Source: Streptacidiphilus jeojiense
GTDB taxonomy: Bacteria > Actinomycetota > Actinomycetes > Streptomycetales > Streptomycetaceae
DNA length: 64,000 nt
Direction of reading: 5' to 3'
NCBI RefSeq assembly: GCF_000719095.1
Contig: NZ_JOEH01000001.1
Location: 62,001-126,000 of the forward strand
Shown: in pieces, positions 1 to 8,756 of the stretch
How the letters are laid out: each line of letters starts with the position of its first letter
How positions within the stretch are numbered: the stretch's first letter is position 1
Position numbers and translations under genes: made by a program
The notes under the pieces: model-generated
Told to the model about the DNA's origin: nothing
Databases searched by the model: none
The model's input: only the letters and a program-made list of their open reading frames with translations

Positions 1-649
1 TGGCGTCCGGCAGGTCGGTGCCGTTGACGTAGAGCACCTGCAGCGGGCCGCCGAAACCGGCCCTGGCGCCGTTGCAGCGCTGCTCCTGGCCGACGTTGCC
101 CTGCTCGTGGATGACGCACAGCACGCTCCGGCGCCCGCGCTGCTTCAGCTCGGCCCCGGCGGCCTTCCCGGCGGTGGACTCGTCCTGGCCGACATGGGTC
201 AGCGCGCCGAACTTCGCCGCGTACTCCTCGCCGGAGTTGACGCTGATCACCGGGATCCCGGCCGCCTCCGCCTTGGCCAGCACGTCCTTCATCGCGTCGC
301 CCTTGGCCAGGGTGACGATCAGTCCGTCGACCTTCTGGTCGATCGCGGCCTGCACCAGCTGCACCTGGTTGGCCGTGTTGGCGTCGTTGGAGTAGAGGAA
401 GTTGATGTTGTCCTTGGCGGCGGCCTGCTCCGAGCCCTTGCGGACGGTGTCCCAGAAGGAGTCGCCGCTGCCGGCGTGGGTGACCATGGCAAAGGTCCAG
501 CGCGGGGTGGTGACCCCGGAGCCGCCGCCGGCCGCCGCGGCCGAACGGGCGGCCTCCTCGGCCCGCAGCCCGCCGGTGCTGCTGCAGCCCGCCAGCATGA
601 GGGCCGAGGCCAGTACGGCTGCGGCGGCGGGCAGGAGGGGACGGCGCAT
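1..649 (-). CDS. Sugar-type ABC transporter substrate-binding lipoprotein, 3' part missing
   Basis: The first 216 residues of a periplasmic-binding-protein-like lipoprotein are present; the gene runs off the left edge of the window. A signal peptide with charged start MRRP, a hydrophobic stretch and the lipobox LAGC (Cys22) predicts export and lipid anchoring at the outer face of the membrane. After a linker, TFAMVTHAGSGDSFWDTVRKG and later DGLIVTLAKGD and GIPVISVNSGEEY are typical of the ribose/galactose binding-protein fold (Peripla_BP_4), where the protein captures a sugar-like ligand for an ABC importer. ATG at 649 is the only start that keeps the signal peptide. It lies 60 bp downstream of pucR on the same strand, so co-transcription is possible. 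The ligand cannot be told; a sugar, inositol or nucleoside are all possible. The permease genes would be outside the window. Confidence 0.85.
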   Translation of the reverse strand, partial: MRRPLLPAAAAVLASALMLAGCSSTGGLRAEEAARSAAAAGGGSGVTTPRWTFAMVTHAGSGDSFWDTVRKGSEQAAAKDNINFLYSNDANTANQVQLVQAAIDQKVDGLIVTLAKGDAMKDVLAKAEAAGIPVISVNSGEEYAAKFGALTHVGQDESTAGKAAGAELKQRGRRSVLCVIHEQGNVGQEQRCNGARAGFGGPLQVLYVNGTDLPDA

Positions 650-709
650 GGCCCCAGTCTGCGCTGACCCGCCGTCAGCCGCCGTCCGCGTTCACCCGGG
701 CGGGTGGCG

Positions 710-2284
710 TCAGGACAGCTCCAGGGCCAGGTAGAAGTCCACCCGGTCCTCCAGCTTGGACAGGTCCCGCCCGGTCAGCTCCTCGATCCGCCCGATCCGG
801 TACCGCAGCGTGTTGACGTGCACGTGCAGCGCGGCGGCGCAGCGGGTCCAGGAGCCGTCGTAGCGCAGGAACGCGCCGAGGGTGCGGACCAGGTCGGCCT
901 GGTGCTCCAGGTCGTAGCCGATGACCCGGTCCAGCAGCCTGCTGCGGAAGGCCCGTCGCACCTCGTCCGGGACCGCGGCGAGCAGCAGCACGTGCGAGGC
1001 CAGTTCCTCGGGGCCGCTGACGCAGATCCGGCCGACCCGGGAGGCGGCGATCCGGCGGGCGTGCCGGGCCTCCTCCAGCGCGCCGCGCAGCCCGCCCGCC
1101 GAGGCGGCCGGGGCGCTGGCGCCCAGGGTCAGCCGTCCGTCCGCGCCGAGCCCCGCCTCCAGCGGCGCCAGCAGGGCCCGCAGCAGCTCCGCCATGGTGC
1201 TGCCGTCGGCCGGCTCGGGGACCAGCAGGATCGCGCCGGTCCCGCCGCCGCCGATCAGGGCCCGGTCGTCCGCGCCAGTGAGCGCCTCGACCAAGGCGGC
1301 CCGCGCCGCACCCTCGGGCAGCCCCTGGCCCTCGGCCGAGACCACCACCCAGGAGTCCGGCATCGGGGTGCCCAGGGCGGTCTGCGCCATCGCCAGCGAG
1401 GCCTCCAGCGCCCGGCTGAGCTCCTCCGGCGGGGCGTCCCGCTGCAGCAGCGTGATCACCTCGTCGGCCAGCCGGATCCGCAGCCTTCGGCTCTCGTCCC
1501 GGCGCTCCCGCTCGGCCCCGGCCAGCCGGGCCAGGTTCTCGGCGAGCTGCTGCCGCTTGGGCGTCCACTCGGTGACGTCGCCCTCGACCGCCAGCAGCCA
1601 CTGCGCCAGCAGCCCGGTGCCCTCCGCGGCGACCGGCAGCACCGAGAACTGCCGGCTACCGACCCGGGCCCGGACCGACGGGCCGGGACGGCGGCGCTGG
1701 CCGTCCAGATGGGCCCGGACCAGTTGGTCCCGTTCGGCCTCGTTGAGCCGGTCGGGTGGTCCGGCGACCACCCGGCCGCTGGGGGTGAGCACCCAGCAGT
1801 CCAGGTCCAGATCGCCGCCGAGCAGTTCCAGCACCGCGTCCAGACCGGCCCCGCCGCTGGCGGAGACCAGCACGCGGTGCCGGTCCACCAGCGCCGACAG
1901 GTCGGCTGCCCGGTCCGCCGACACCTGCCGCACCACGTACTCGGTGAGCTGCGCGAAGGCCACGTCCTCGGGCACCGCGAACAGCGGCATCCGGTGCCGC
2001 TCGCAGGCCGCGACCAGGTCCTCGGGCACCGGCCCGACCTCGGCCTCGCCCGCCGCCAGCCCGACGGCGCCGGCGGCGGCGAGGCCCCGGACGAACCGCT
2101 CCGAGTCCTCGGCGCCGCTGCGCCACAGCATCCCGGTGAGCACCAGCTCACCGCCCTGCAGGTACCGCCCGGGATCGTGCAGGTCGGTGGTCATCACCCC
2201 GGACACCACCCGGTCCAGCTCCTCGCGCCCGGCCAGCAGGCGCAGCCGCGGTGCGGCAGGCGCGAGCAGTGCTCCGATCCGCAC
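710..2284 (-). CDS. pucR: PucR-family transcriptional regulator of purine catabolism
   Basis: A 524-residue cytoplasmic regulator. The N-terminal part (LLAGREELDRVVSGV, VLTGMLWRSG, residues about 15-125) matches the PucR/purine-catabolism N-terminal domain; a middle region resembles the GGDEF-like segment of CdaR/PucR proteins; the last 60-70 residues carry the PucR C-terminal helix-turn-helix (SWTRCAAALHVHVNTLRYRI followed by GRIEELTGRDL). In Bacillus the family activates purine-degradation genes; here it lies 2.4 kb from the divergent xanthine dehydrogenase operon, which supports the same role by inference. I chose GTG 2284 because GGAGG sits 8 bp upstream; an upstream in-frame ATG at 2404 lies beyond the operator-like motif at 2299-2316 and would give an N-terminus unlike the family. 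A putative -10 TAACGT lies near 2330. The motif at 2299-2316 suggests feedback or shared control with the allantoin genes. Confidence 0.9.
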   Translation of the reverse strand: MRIGALLAPAAPRLRLLAGREELDRVVSGVMTTDLHDPGRYLQGGELVLTGMLWRSGAEDSERFVRGLAAAGAVGLAAGEAEVGPVPEDLVAACERHRMPLFAVPEDVAFAQLTEYVVRQVSADRAADLSALVDRHRVLVSASGGAGLDAVLELLGGDLDLDCWVLTPSGRVVAGPPDRLNEAERDQLVRAHLDGQRRRPGPSVRARVGSRQFSVLPVAAEGTGLLAQWLLAVEGDVTEWTPKRQQLAENLARLAGAERERRDESRRLRIRLADEVITLLQRDAPPEELSRALEASLAMAQTALGTPMPDSWVVVSAEGQGLPEGAARAALVEALTGADDRALIGGGGTGAILLVPEPADGSTMAELLRALLAPLEAGLGADGRLTLGASAPAASAGGLRGALEEARHARRIAASRVGRICVSGPEELASHVLLLAAVPDEVRRAFRSRLLDRVIGYDLEHQADLVRTLGAFLRYDGSWTRCAAALHVHVNTLRYRIGRIEELTGRDLSKLEDRVDFYLALELS

Positions 2285-2298
2285 GGGGATACCTCCGG

Positions 2299-2316
2299 GT
2301 TGACGTTTTGTGGCAA
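2299..2316. promoter_or_regulatory. Operator-like motif upstream of pucR, shared with allB
   Basis: GTTGACGTTTTGTGGCAA lies just upstream of the pucR ribosome-binding site. Its first 13 bases (GTTGACGTTTTGT) are identical to the minus strand of the allantoinase promoter region around 21055-21067, in front of another purine gene. It overlaps GGCAA-N5-TTGCC (2312-2326), a small dyad. This is a sequence match only; which regulator binds is unknown. Confidence 0.4.
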
Positions 2317-2374
2317 GCGCGTTGCCGCACGTTACCCGACCCAACCCACCATGGAGCAACCCCGAACGCACCCC

Positions 2375-2395
2375 AGGGGCGCGGGGAACTGCGCG
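2375..2395. repeat. Single arm of the streptomycete intergenic hairpin repeat
   Basis: Contains GGGGCGCGGGGAACTGCGC, the conserved arm found in four more intergenic spots of this window (25196, 31462, 34400, 53656). Here only one arm is present, between dcp and pucR, so it cannot form the long hairpin of the other copies. It may be a decayed copy. Confidence 0.7.
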
Positions 2396-2414
2396 CCCAG
2401 CCACCCACAGCGGA

Positions 2415-4448
2415 TCAGCCGGTCAGCCCCCTCCGCACCAACAACGGCTCGATCTCCGGCCCCCTCCCCCGGAACCCCGCAAACGCCGCCATCGCGTCCT
2501 TGCTCCCGCCGACGGCCAGCAGCTCCCTGCGGAAGATCTCCCCGCTCTCCCGGATCGACTTCCCGTTCTCCTTGAACCACTCCACCGTGTCCGCGTCCAG
2601 CACCTCGGACCAGATGTAGCCGTAGTACCCGGCCGCGTACCACCCGCCCGCGAAGATGTGCGCGAAGTACCCGCTGCGGTAGCGCACCGGGATCTCCGGC
2701 ATCGCGATGCCGTACCGCTCCAGCGCCGCGGTCTCGAAGGCCTCGACGTCCCCGGGGTCGGTCCCGGCCGGGACGGTGTGCCAGGCCCAGTCGAGCAGCG
2801 TCGCGGCCAGGTACTCCACGGTCCGGAAGCCCTCGCCGAAGCTCTCGGCCTGCTTCATCCGGGTGACCAGCTCGGCCGGCATCGGCTCGCCGGTGACGTG
2901 GTGCTTGGCGTAGTTGGCCAGCACCAGCGGCCAGTCCGCCCACATCTCGTTGACCTGCGAGGGGTACTCGACGAAGTCCTGGGCCACCTGGGTCCCGGAG
3001 GCGAGCGGGTAGCGGACGTCGGAGAGCAGGCCGTGCAGCGCGTGGCCGAACTCGTGGAACAGGGTGGTGACCTCGTCCCAGCTCAGCAGCGCCGGCTCGC
3101 CGGCCGGGGGCTTGACGATGTTCAGGTTGTTCACCACCACCGGCAGCGTGCCCAGCAGGTGCGACTGCAGCACCACCTCGTTCATCCAGGCGCCGCCGCG
3201 CTTGGACTCGCGGGCGAACCAGTCGCCGATGAACAGCCCGACCGGGCTGCCGTCGGCGTCCTTGACCTCGAAGACCCGGCTGTCGGGGTGGTGGCCGACC
3301 AGGTCGGTGCGCTCGGTGAAGCTCAGCCCGTAGACCTGCTCGGCGGCGAAGAACGCGCCGTTGCGGATCACCGACTCCAGCTCCAGGTAGGGCCGCATCA
3401 CCGAGGCGTCGACGTCGTAGCGGGCCTTGCGGACCTTCTCGGACCAGTACTTCCAGTCGGCGGCCTCGATCCGCTCCACGCCAGCCTCGGCGGCCAGCGC
3501 CTCGGCCTCGCGGCGGGCGTTGGCGACCGCCGGGCGGACCAGTCCGGTCAGCATGGTCTCCACGGCCTCGGTGCTGCCGGCTGTCTGGTCGGCGACCACG
3601 TACTCGGCGTGATTGGCGAAGCCCAGCAGCGCGGCGCGCTCGGCGCGGAGCACCACCATCCGCCGGATCAGGTCGGGGTTGGACCCGGCGCCGCGCCCGA
3701 GCGAGGCGGCCAGCAGCCGGCGGCGCACCGCGGGATCGTCCAGCGACGCGAGCTCCGGCTGGTTGCTGTAGCTCTGCAGGCTCAGTACGTACTTGCCGTC
3801 GCGTCCCAGCGCACGCCCGTTCTCGGCGGCGGCCGCGACGGCCAGCTCGGGGAGTCCGGCCAGCTCCTCGGCGCTGTCCAGGACCAGGGCGGCCGCCCGG
3901 GTGTCGGCGAAGACGTTCTGCTCGAACGCGGTGCCCAGCGAGGCCAGCTCGGCGTTGATCTGCCGCAACCGGTCCCGCTCGGCCTCGCCCAGACGCGCCC
4001 CGGCCCGGACGAAGCGGTCGTGGTAGCGCTGCAGGAGGTGCTCCGACTCCGGGTCCAGCCGCAGCTCGGCGCGCTGCTGGTAGAGCGCGTCGATCCGGGC
4101 GAAGAGGGCCTGGTCCAGGTTGATCGCATCGCTGTGCTCGGCCAGCCGGGGACTGATCTCGGCGTCCAACGCCTGCAGGCCCGGGGTGGTGTCGGACGCG
4201 GTCTTGTTGGAAAAGGCGAGCGACACCCGGCTCAGCACGGCGCCTGAGCGCTCCAGAGCCTCGATGGTGTTCTCGAAGGTCGGCGGCTCCGGGCTGCCGG
4301 TCCCTGAAATGCCGCTGATGGCGGCGACCTCGGCGAGCTGCTCCGCCATGCCCGCCTCGAAGGCGGGGAGGTAGTGCTCCTCGCGGATCTCGGCGAACGG
4401 CGGCAGTTCGAACGGCAGGGGGCTGGGGCTCAGGAAGGGGTTGCTCAT
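2415..4448 (-). CDS. dcp: M3-family zinc metallopeptidase (peptidyl-dipeptidase Dcp)
   Basis: A 677-residue cytosolic metallopeptidase of the oligopeptidase A/Dcp family, which degrades short peptides. The zinc-binding motif HEFGHALHG is at about residues 464-472, followed by a downstream glutamate in the usual EYPSQVNEMW context (FVEYPSQVNEMW). Length is normal for Dcp (about 680). The N-terminus MSNPFLSPSPLPFELPPF is typical of the family. No ribosome-binding site precedes ATG 4448, but TAGTGT (minus strand, 4461-4456) lies exactly 7 bp upstream, the geometry of a leaderless actinobacterial transcript. It is divergent from the xanthine dehydrogenase operon and appears unrelated to purine metabolism. 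Confidence 0.93.
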   Translation of the reverse strand: MSNPFLSPSPLPFELPPFAEIREEHYLPAFEAGMAEQLAEVAAISGISGTGSPEPPTFENTIEALERSGAVLSRVSLAFSNKTASDTTPGLQALDAEISPRLAEHSDAINLDQALFARIDALYQQRAELRLDPESEHLLQRYHDRFVRAGARLGEAERDRLRQINAELASLGTAFEQNVFADTRAAALVLDSAEELAGLPELAVAAAAENGRALGRDGKYVLSLQSYSNQPELASLDDPAVRRRLLAASLGRGAGSNPDLIRRMVVLRAERAALLGFANHAEYVVADQTAGSTEAVETMLTGLVRPAVANARREAEALAAEAGVERIEAADWKYWSEKVRKARYDVDASVMRPYLELESVIRNGAFFAAEQVYGLSFTERTDLVGHHPDSRVFEVKDADGSPVGLFIGDWFARESKRGGAWMNEVVLQSHLLGTLPVVVNNLNIVKPPAGEPALLSWDEVTTLFHEFGHALHGLLSDVRYPLASGTQVAQDFVEYPSQVNEMWADWPLVLANYAKHHVTGEPMPAELVTRMKQAESFGEGFRTVEYLAATLLDWAWHTVPAGTDPGDVEAFETAALERYGIAMPEIPVRYRSGYFAHIFAGGWYAAGYYGYIWSEVLDADTVEWFKENGKSIRESGEIFRRELLAVGGSKDAMAAFAGFRGRGPEIEPLLVRRGLTG

Positions 4449-4455
4449 CCGCCAG

Positions 4456-4461
4456 ACACTA
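4456..4461 (-). promoter_or_regulatory. Candidate -10 element of a leaderless dcp transcript
   Basis: TAGTGT on the minus strand fits TANNNT and ends 7 bp before the dcp ATG, with no Shine-Dalgarno sequence in between. No convincing -35 hexamer is seen at 17-18 bp. Confidence 0.45.
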
Positions 4462-4703
4462 CGCCTCGGGGTGGCAGCTCAGCCCCTGAATTCCGACGCG
4501 GGTCCGCCCGGTGACGACGCCGTGAACGGAGGGCCATCGGTTGGAGAAAAGTACAGCGGCTCCGGTGGCTCCGTACCGAGGGGTTCATGCCATCAGTGAC
4601 TGCCGACACACCCCCCGGCGCTTGTCTACTGCTCACAACCCCGCACAGCTGCAGCAGACCCCCACAGCACGACACACCGCACGTCTGACAAAGGAGTCAC
4701 CGC

Positions 4704-5612
4704 ATGGAGTTCCTGCGGCCCGCCACCTGGGACGAGGCACTCGCGGCGAAGGCCGAGAACCCGTCCGCGCTGCCGATCTCCGGCGGCACCGATGTGATGG
4801 TCGAGCTCAACTTCGACCGCCACCGCCCCGGCGCCCTGCTCGACCTGAACCGCATCACCGAGCTCACCGAGTGGGAGTCAGGAACCTACGAGGGCCAGGA
4901 CGGGGAGGTGATCCGGCTGGGCGCCGCGGTGCCCTACGCCCGGATCACCAAGGAGCTGTCCGGACCGCTGCAGGGCCTGTCCATCGCGGGCAACACGGTC
5001 GGCTCCCCGCAGATCCGCAACCGCGGCAGCGTGGGCGGCAACCTGGGCGGCGCCTCCCCCGCCGGGGACGCCCACCCCGCCCTGCTGGCGGCCGGCAAGG
5101 ACGTGTTCGTCGAGGCCGAGTCGGTGCGCGGTACCCGGCTGATCGCCATCGACGACTTCTACGTCGGGGTCAAACGCAACAGCCTGCAGCCGGACGAGCT
5201 GATCCGCGCGGTCCGCATCCCGGTCGCGGACGGGCCGCAGCAGTTCTCCAAGATCGGCACCCGCAACGCCATGGTCATCGCGGTCTGCGCGTTCGGCTTC
5301 GCGCTGCACCCCAAGAACGGGACGGTCGGCACCGGCATCGGCTCCGCCGCGCCCACCCCGCGCCGGGCCCCCGAGGCCGAGCAGTTCCTCGCCGACGAGC
5401 TGGCCGAGCGCGGCCTGTGGCAGAGCGGCGGCCTGATCGGCCCGGCCGCCGTCCAGCGCTTCGGCGAGCTGGTCTCCGCCGCCGCCTCCCCCATCGACGA
5501 CGTGCGCGGCAGCGCGGCCTACCGCCGCCACGCCCTCGCGGTGATGGCCCGGCGGACCCTGACCTGGACCTGGAACGAGTACACGCAGTCCCTGAGGAGC
5601 GCAGCAGCATGA
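4704..5612 (+). CDS. Xanthine dehydrogenase, FAD-binding subunit
   Basis: The 302-residue flavin subunit of a molybdenum hydroxylase that oxidises hypoxanthine and xanthine to urate. It passes electrons from the 2Fe-2S subunit to FAD. PISGGTDVMVELNF near the N-terminus and AGNTVGSPQIRNRGSVGGNL followed by GGASPAGD (residues about 92-121) are the two FAD-binding signatures of the CoxM/XdhB family, and the C-terminal CO dehydrogenase flavoprotein domain follows. ATG 4704 is preceded by AAGGAG at good spacing. Its stop overlaps the next start (ATGA), so the three subunits are translationally coupled. The 255-bp upstream region is the promoter region of the operon; I see no strong -35/-10 pair in it. 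Confidence 0.93.
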   Translation: MEFLRPATWDEALAAKAENPSALPISGGTDVMVELNFDRHRPGALLDLNRITELTEWESGTYEGQDGEVIRLGAAVPYARITKELSGPLQGLSIAGNTVGSPQIRNRGSVGGNLGGASPAGDAHPALLAAGKDVFVEAESVRGTRLIAIDDFYVGVKRNSLQPDELIRAVRIPVADGPQQFSKIGTRNAMVIAVCAFGFALHPKNGTVGTGIGSAAPTPRRAPEAEQFLADELAERGLWQSGGLIGPAAVQRFGELVSAAASPIDDVRGSAAYRRHALAVMARRTLTWTWNEYTQSLRSAAA

Positions 5613-6103
5613 GGGTGACCTTCAACGCCAACGGTCGGCCGGTCGAGGCCGACGACGTCTGGGAGGGCGAGAGCCTGCTGTTCATGCTGCGCGAGCGGCT
5701 GGGCCTGCCGGGCTCCAAGAACGCCTGCGAGCAGGGCGAGTGCGGCTCCTGCACGGTCTACCTGGACGGCTCGCCGGTCTGCAGCTGTCTGGTCGCGGCC
5801 GGCCAGGTGCAGGATCGCGAGGTCCGCACCGTCGAGGGCCTGGCCGACGACGAGAACGGCCTGGACCCGGTGCAGCAGGCGTTCATCGACGCCGGCGCCG
5901 TCCAGTGCGGCTTCTGCACCCCCGGCCTGCTGGTGCAGACCCACGACCTGCTGGAGCGCGAGCCGCAGCCCAGCGACAGCGACATCCGCGAGGCCCTGTC
6001 CGGCAACCTCTGCCGCTGCACCGGCTACGAGAAGATCATGGACGCGGTCCGCCTCGCCTCCGCCCGCAAGTGCAGCAGTAACAGCTCGGAGGTGTCCCAG
6101 TGA
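5609..6103 (+). CDS. Xanthine dehydrogenase, 2Fe-2S subunit
   Basis: A 164-residue iron-sulphur subunit that carries electrons from the molybdenum site to FAD. It has the two expected clusters: the plant-type ferredoxin motif with CEQGECGSCTVYLDG and a later Cys (about residues 40-60), and the C-terminal helical-bundle motif CGFC and CRCTGYEKI (about residues 99-140). Length is normal for the separate small subunit. The start overlaps the stop of the flavin subunit (ATGA), and its own stop overlaps the start of the molybdenum subunit. The Ser/Asn-rich tail (KCSSNSSEVSQ) is unremarkable. Confidence 0.94.
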   Translation: MRVTFNANGRPVEADDVWEGESLLFMLRERLGLPGSKNACEQGECGSCTVYLDGSPVCSCLVAAGQVQDREVRTVEGLADDENGLDPVQQAFIDAGAVQCGFCTPGLLVQTHDLLEREPQPSDSDIREALSGNLCRCTGYEKIMDAVRLASARKCSSNSSEVSQ

Positions 6104-8475
6104 GTGCCCGCAACTCCGCCACGCGGACCATCCGCGGTGAGAAGAACCTCCAGGACATCACCACCGCGCACCCGGACGGCATCGGCGGCTCCCCGCTGCG
6201 GCCCGACGGCACGCTGAAGGTCAGGGGCGAGTTCGCCTACTCCTCCGACCTGTGGCACGAGGACATGTTGTGGGGCATGGCGCTGCGCTCGCCGCACGCC
6301 CACGCCCGGATCCTCTCCATCGACACCACCGAGGCGCTGACCCAGCCCGGCGTGTACGCGGTGATGACCCACGAGGACATCCCCGGCAGCAAGTACTACG
6401 GCCTGGAGATCCAGGACCAGCCGGCACTGGCCTTCGGCAAGGTCCGCTACCACGGCGAGGCCGTCGCCATCGTCGCCGCCGACCACCCGGAGACCGCGCG
6501 CCGGGCGCTGGCGAAGATCAAGGTCGAGTACGAGGTGCTCGCCCCGATCACCACCGAGGAGCACTGCCAGAACCCGGAGACCTTCGGCTACGTCCACGAG
6601 CCCGAGGAGTACCGGGGCCACGCCTCCGGCAATGTGGTGCACTCGCAGAAGGTCGTCTCCGGCCTCGGCGTGAACGACGACGTCCGGGCCATGGCCGACG
6701 TCGTGGTGGTCGGCGAGTACGAGGTCGGCATGCAGGACCAGGCCTTCCTCGGCCCGGAGTCCGGCCTGGCGGTGCCCGCCGAGGACGGCGGCATCGACCT
6801 GTACATCGCCACCCAGTGGCTGCACGTGGACCGCCAGCAGGTGGCGCCGGTGCTGGGGCTGCCCGAGAACAAGGTGCGGCTCACCCTGGCCGGCGTCGGC
6901 GGCGCCTTCGGCGGCCGCGAGGACCTGTCCATGCAGATCCACGCCTGCCTGCTGGCGCAGCGCACCGGAAAGCCCGTCAAGATCGTGTACTCCCGCGAGG
7001 AGTCCTTCTTCGGGCACGTCCACCGCCACCCGGCGAAGATGCGCTACGAGCACGGCGCGACCCGCGACGGCAGGCTCGTCTACATGGACGCCCGGATCGT
7101 GCTGGACGGCGGCGCCTACGCCTCCGCCTCCCCGGCCGTGGTCGGCAACGCCTCCTCGCTGAGCGTGGGCCCCTACGAGGTGCCCAACGTCAACGTGCTG
7201 GCCATCGCCTACTACAGCAACAACCCCTCCTGCGGCGCGATGCGCGGCTTCGGCGCGGTCCAGGCCTGCTTCGCCTACGAGACCCAGCTGGACCGGCTGG
7301 CCGCGGAGCTGGGCATGGACCCGGTGGAGCTGCGCCAGCTGAACGCCGTCTCGCAGGGCTCGCACCTGCCGACCGGTCAGGTCATCGACGCCCCGGCGCC
7401 GGTGGCCGAGCTGCTGCAGAAGGTCAAGGACCTGCCGCTGCCGCCGCCGCTGGACACCGAGCACCACCTGGACATCCGCGAGCTGCCCGGCGCGCTGTCG
7501 AACACCTCGCACGGCGAGGGCATCGTCCGCGGCGTGGGCTACGCGGTGGGCCTGAAGAACGTCGGCTTCTCCGAGGGCTTCGACGACTACTCCACCGCCC
7601 GGGTCCGTCTCGAGGTCATCGGCGGCGAGCCGGTCGCCATGGTGCACACCGCGATGGCCGAGGTCGGCCAGGGCGGCGTCACCGTGCACGGCCAGATCGC
7701 CCGCACCGAGCTGGGCGTCGAGCAGGTCACCATCCACCCGGCCAACACCGAGGTCGGCTCGGCGGGCTCCACCTCCGCCTCCCGGCAGACCTACATGACC
7801 GGCGGCGCGGTGAAGCTGGCCGCCGAGGCGGTCCGCAACGAGCTCTTCAACCTGGGGCGTTCGCGCTACGGCTGGACCTACAACGACCTCTCGCTGATCG
7901 GCGGCAAGGTCGTCTCCGCCTCGGCCGGCGTGCTGATCTCCATGGTGGACCTGCTCGGCGACCAGGCGATCGACCTGACCCGCGAGCACCACCACCGGCC
8001 CACCGTCCCCTTCGACAAGGAGACCGGGCAGGGCTTCGGCCACGTCCAGTACACCTTCTGCGCGCACCGCGCGGTGGTGGACGTGGACGTGGAGCTGGGC
8101 CTGGTGAAGGTGGTCGAGCTGGCCGCCGCCCAGGACGTCGGCAAGGCGCTGAACCCGCTGTCGGTGATCGGGCAGATCCAGGGCGGCTCCACCCAGGGCC
8201 TGGGGCTGGCCGTGATGGAGGAGATCATCACCAAGGACGGGAAGGTGCGCAATCCCTCCTTCACCGACTACCTGATCCCCACCATCCTGGACACCCCGCC
8301 GCAGCCGGTCGAGATCATGGAACTGGCCGACCCCAACGCCCCGTACGGGCTGCGCGGCGTCGGCGAGGCCCCCACCCTCTCCTCCACGCCGGCCATCGTC
8401 TCGGCCATCCGCGCCGCGACCGGCCTGGCCCTGAACCGGGTGCCGGTCCGTCCGGAACACATCACCGGGACCTGA
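6100..8475 (+). CDS. Xanthine dehydrogenase, molybdenum cofactor-binding subunit
   Basis: The 791-residue catalytic subunit, which hydroxylates xanthine and hypoxanthine at a molybdopterin centre. Motifs seen: GGAFGGREDLSMQIH and the following SREESF (cofactor and substrate region), CGAMRGFGAVQ, and near the C-terminus GLRGVGEAPTLSSTPA, which holds the catalytic glutamate of the family. GTG 6100 follows GGAGG at 7 bp and overlaps the previous TGA. The subunit order FAD, Fe-S, Mo, with XdhC two genes on, is as in other bacterial purine clusters. Because the related aldehyde and nicotine hydroxylases look alike, xanthine specificity rests partly on the neighbourhood (purine permease, XdhC, uricase). 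Confidence 0.93.
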   Translation: MSARNSATRTIRGEKNLQDITTAHPDGIGGSPLRPDGTLKVRGEFAYSSDLWHEDMLWGMALRSPHAHARILSIDTTEALTQPGVYAVMTHEDIPGSKYYGLEIQDQPALAFGKVRYHGEAVAIVAADHPETARRALAKIKVEYEVLAPITTEEHCQNPETFGYVHEPEEYRGHASGNVVHSQKVVSGLGVNDDVRAMADVVVVGEYEVGMQDQAFLGPESGLAVPAEDGGIDLYIATQWLHVDRQQVAPVLGLPENKVRLTLAGVGGAFGGREDLSMQIHACLLAQRTGKPVKIVYSREESFFGHVHRHPAKMRYEHGATRDGRLVYMDARIVLDGGAYASASPAVVGNASSLSVGPYEVPNVNVLAIAYYSNNPSCGAMRGFGAVQACFAYETQLDRLAAELGMDPVELRQLNAVSQGSHLPTGQVIDAPAPVAELLQKVKDLPLPPPLDTEHHLDIRELPGALSNTSHGEGIVRGVGYAVGLKNVGFSEGFDDYSTARVRLEVIGGEPVAMVHTAMAEVGQGGVTVHGQIARTELGVEQVTIHPANTEVGSAGSTSASRQTYMTGGAVKLAAEAVRNELFNLGRSRYGWTYNDLSLIGGKVVSASAGVLISMVDLLGDQAIDLTREHHHRPTVPFDKETGQGFGHVQYTFCAHRAVVDVDVELGLVKVVELAAAQDVGKALNPLSVIGQIQGGSTQGLGLAVMEEIITKDGKVRNPSFTDYLIPTILDTPPQPVEIMELADPNAPYGLRGVGEAPTLSSTPAIVSAIRAATGLALNRVPVRPEHITGT

Positions 8476-8756
8476 GGGTCCGTCATGAACCTCCCCGGGG
8501 CGGCCGTCCTGTCTTCCCACAGATCCGCCCCGGGGTTGCACCACCGCAGTACCGAGCCGCAGTACCGAGGTACAGGCATGAACCACCAGGCGCACGACCG
8601 GATCAGCACCACCGCCCGTACACCGCTCTCGCCGGAGCCGTACGGACGGACAGCACCACCTGCGAGCCGCACCGTCCCCTGTTCCCCTACCAGACGGGCC
8701 ATCAGGCCGGCCGCGAGCCCCACCCCAACCCCCTATGAACCTTGGGAGTGGAACCC
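8476..8756 (+). other. Untranslated leader between the dehydrogenase and the purine permease
   Basis: No gene is supported in these 281 bp. A hairpin with 11-bp arms (8493-8503 and 8525-8535, CCCCGGGGCGG, 21-base loop) could end or attenuate transcription after the dehydrogenase operon. Two perfect 13-bp direct repeats follow. The permease ribosome-binding site GGGAG is at 8744-8748. Short open frames in the region lack support. Confidence 0.5.
8544..8569. repeat. Two tandem 13-bp direct repeats
   Basis: CCGCAGTACCGAG occurs twice back to back (8544-8556, 8557-8569) in the leader of the purine permease. It may be an operator pair or part of an RNA structure; nothing in the sequence decides this. 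Confidence 0.7.

Noticed and set aside
6025..8595. Long open frame of 856 codons antisense to the dehydrogenase Mo subunit
   Set aside because: Mirror of a strongly supported gene; in high-GC DNA the antisense frame often stays open, and the product (His/Val/Gly-rich) fits no family.
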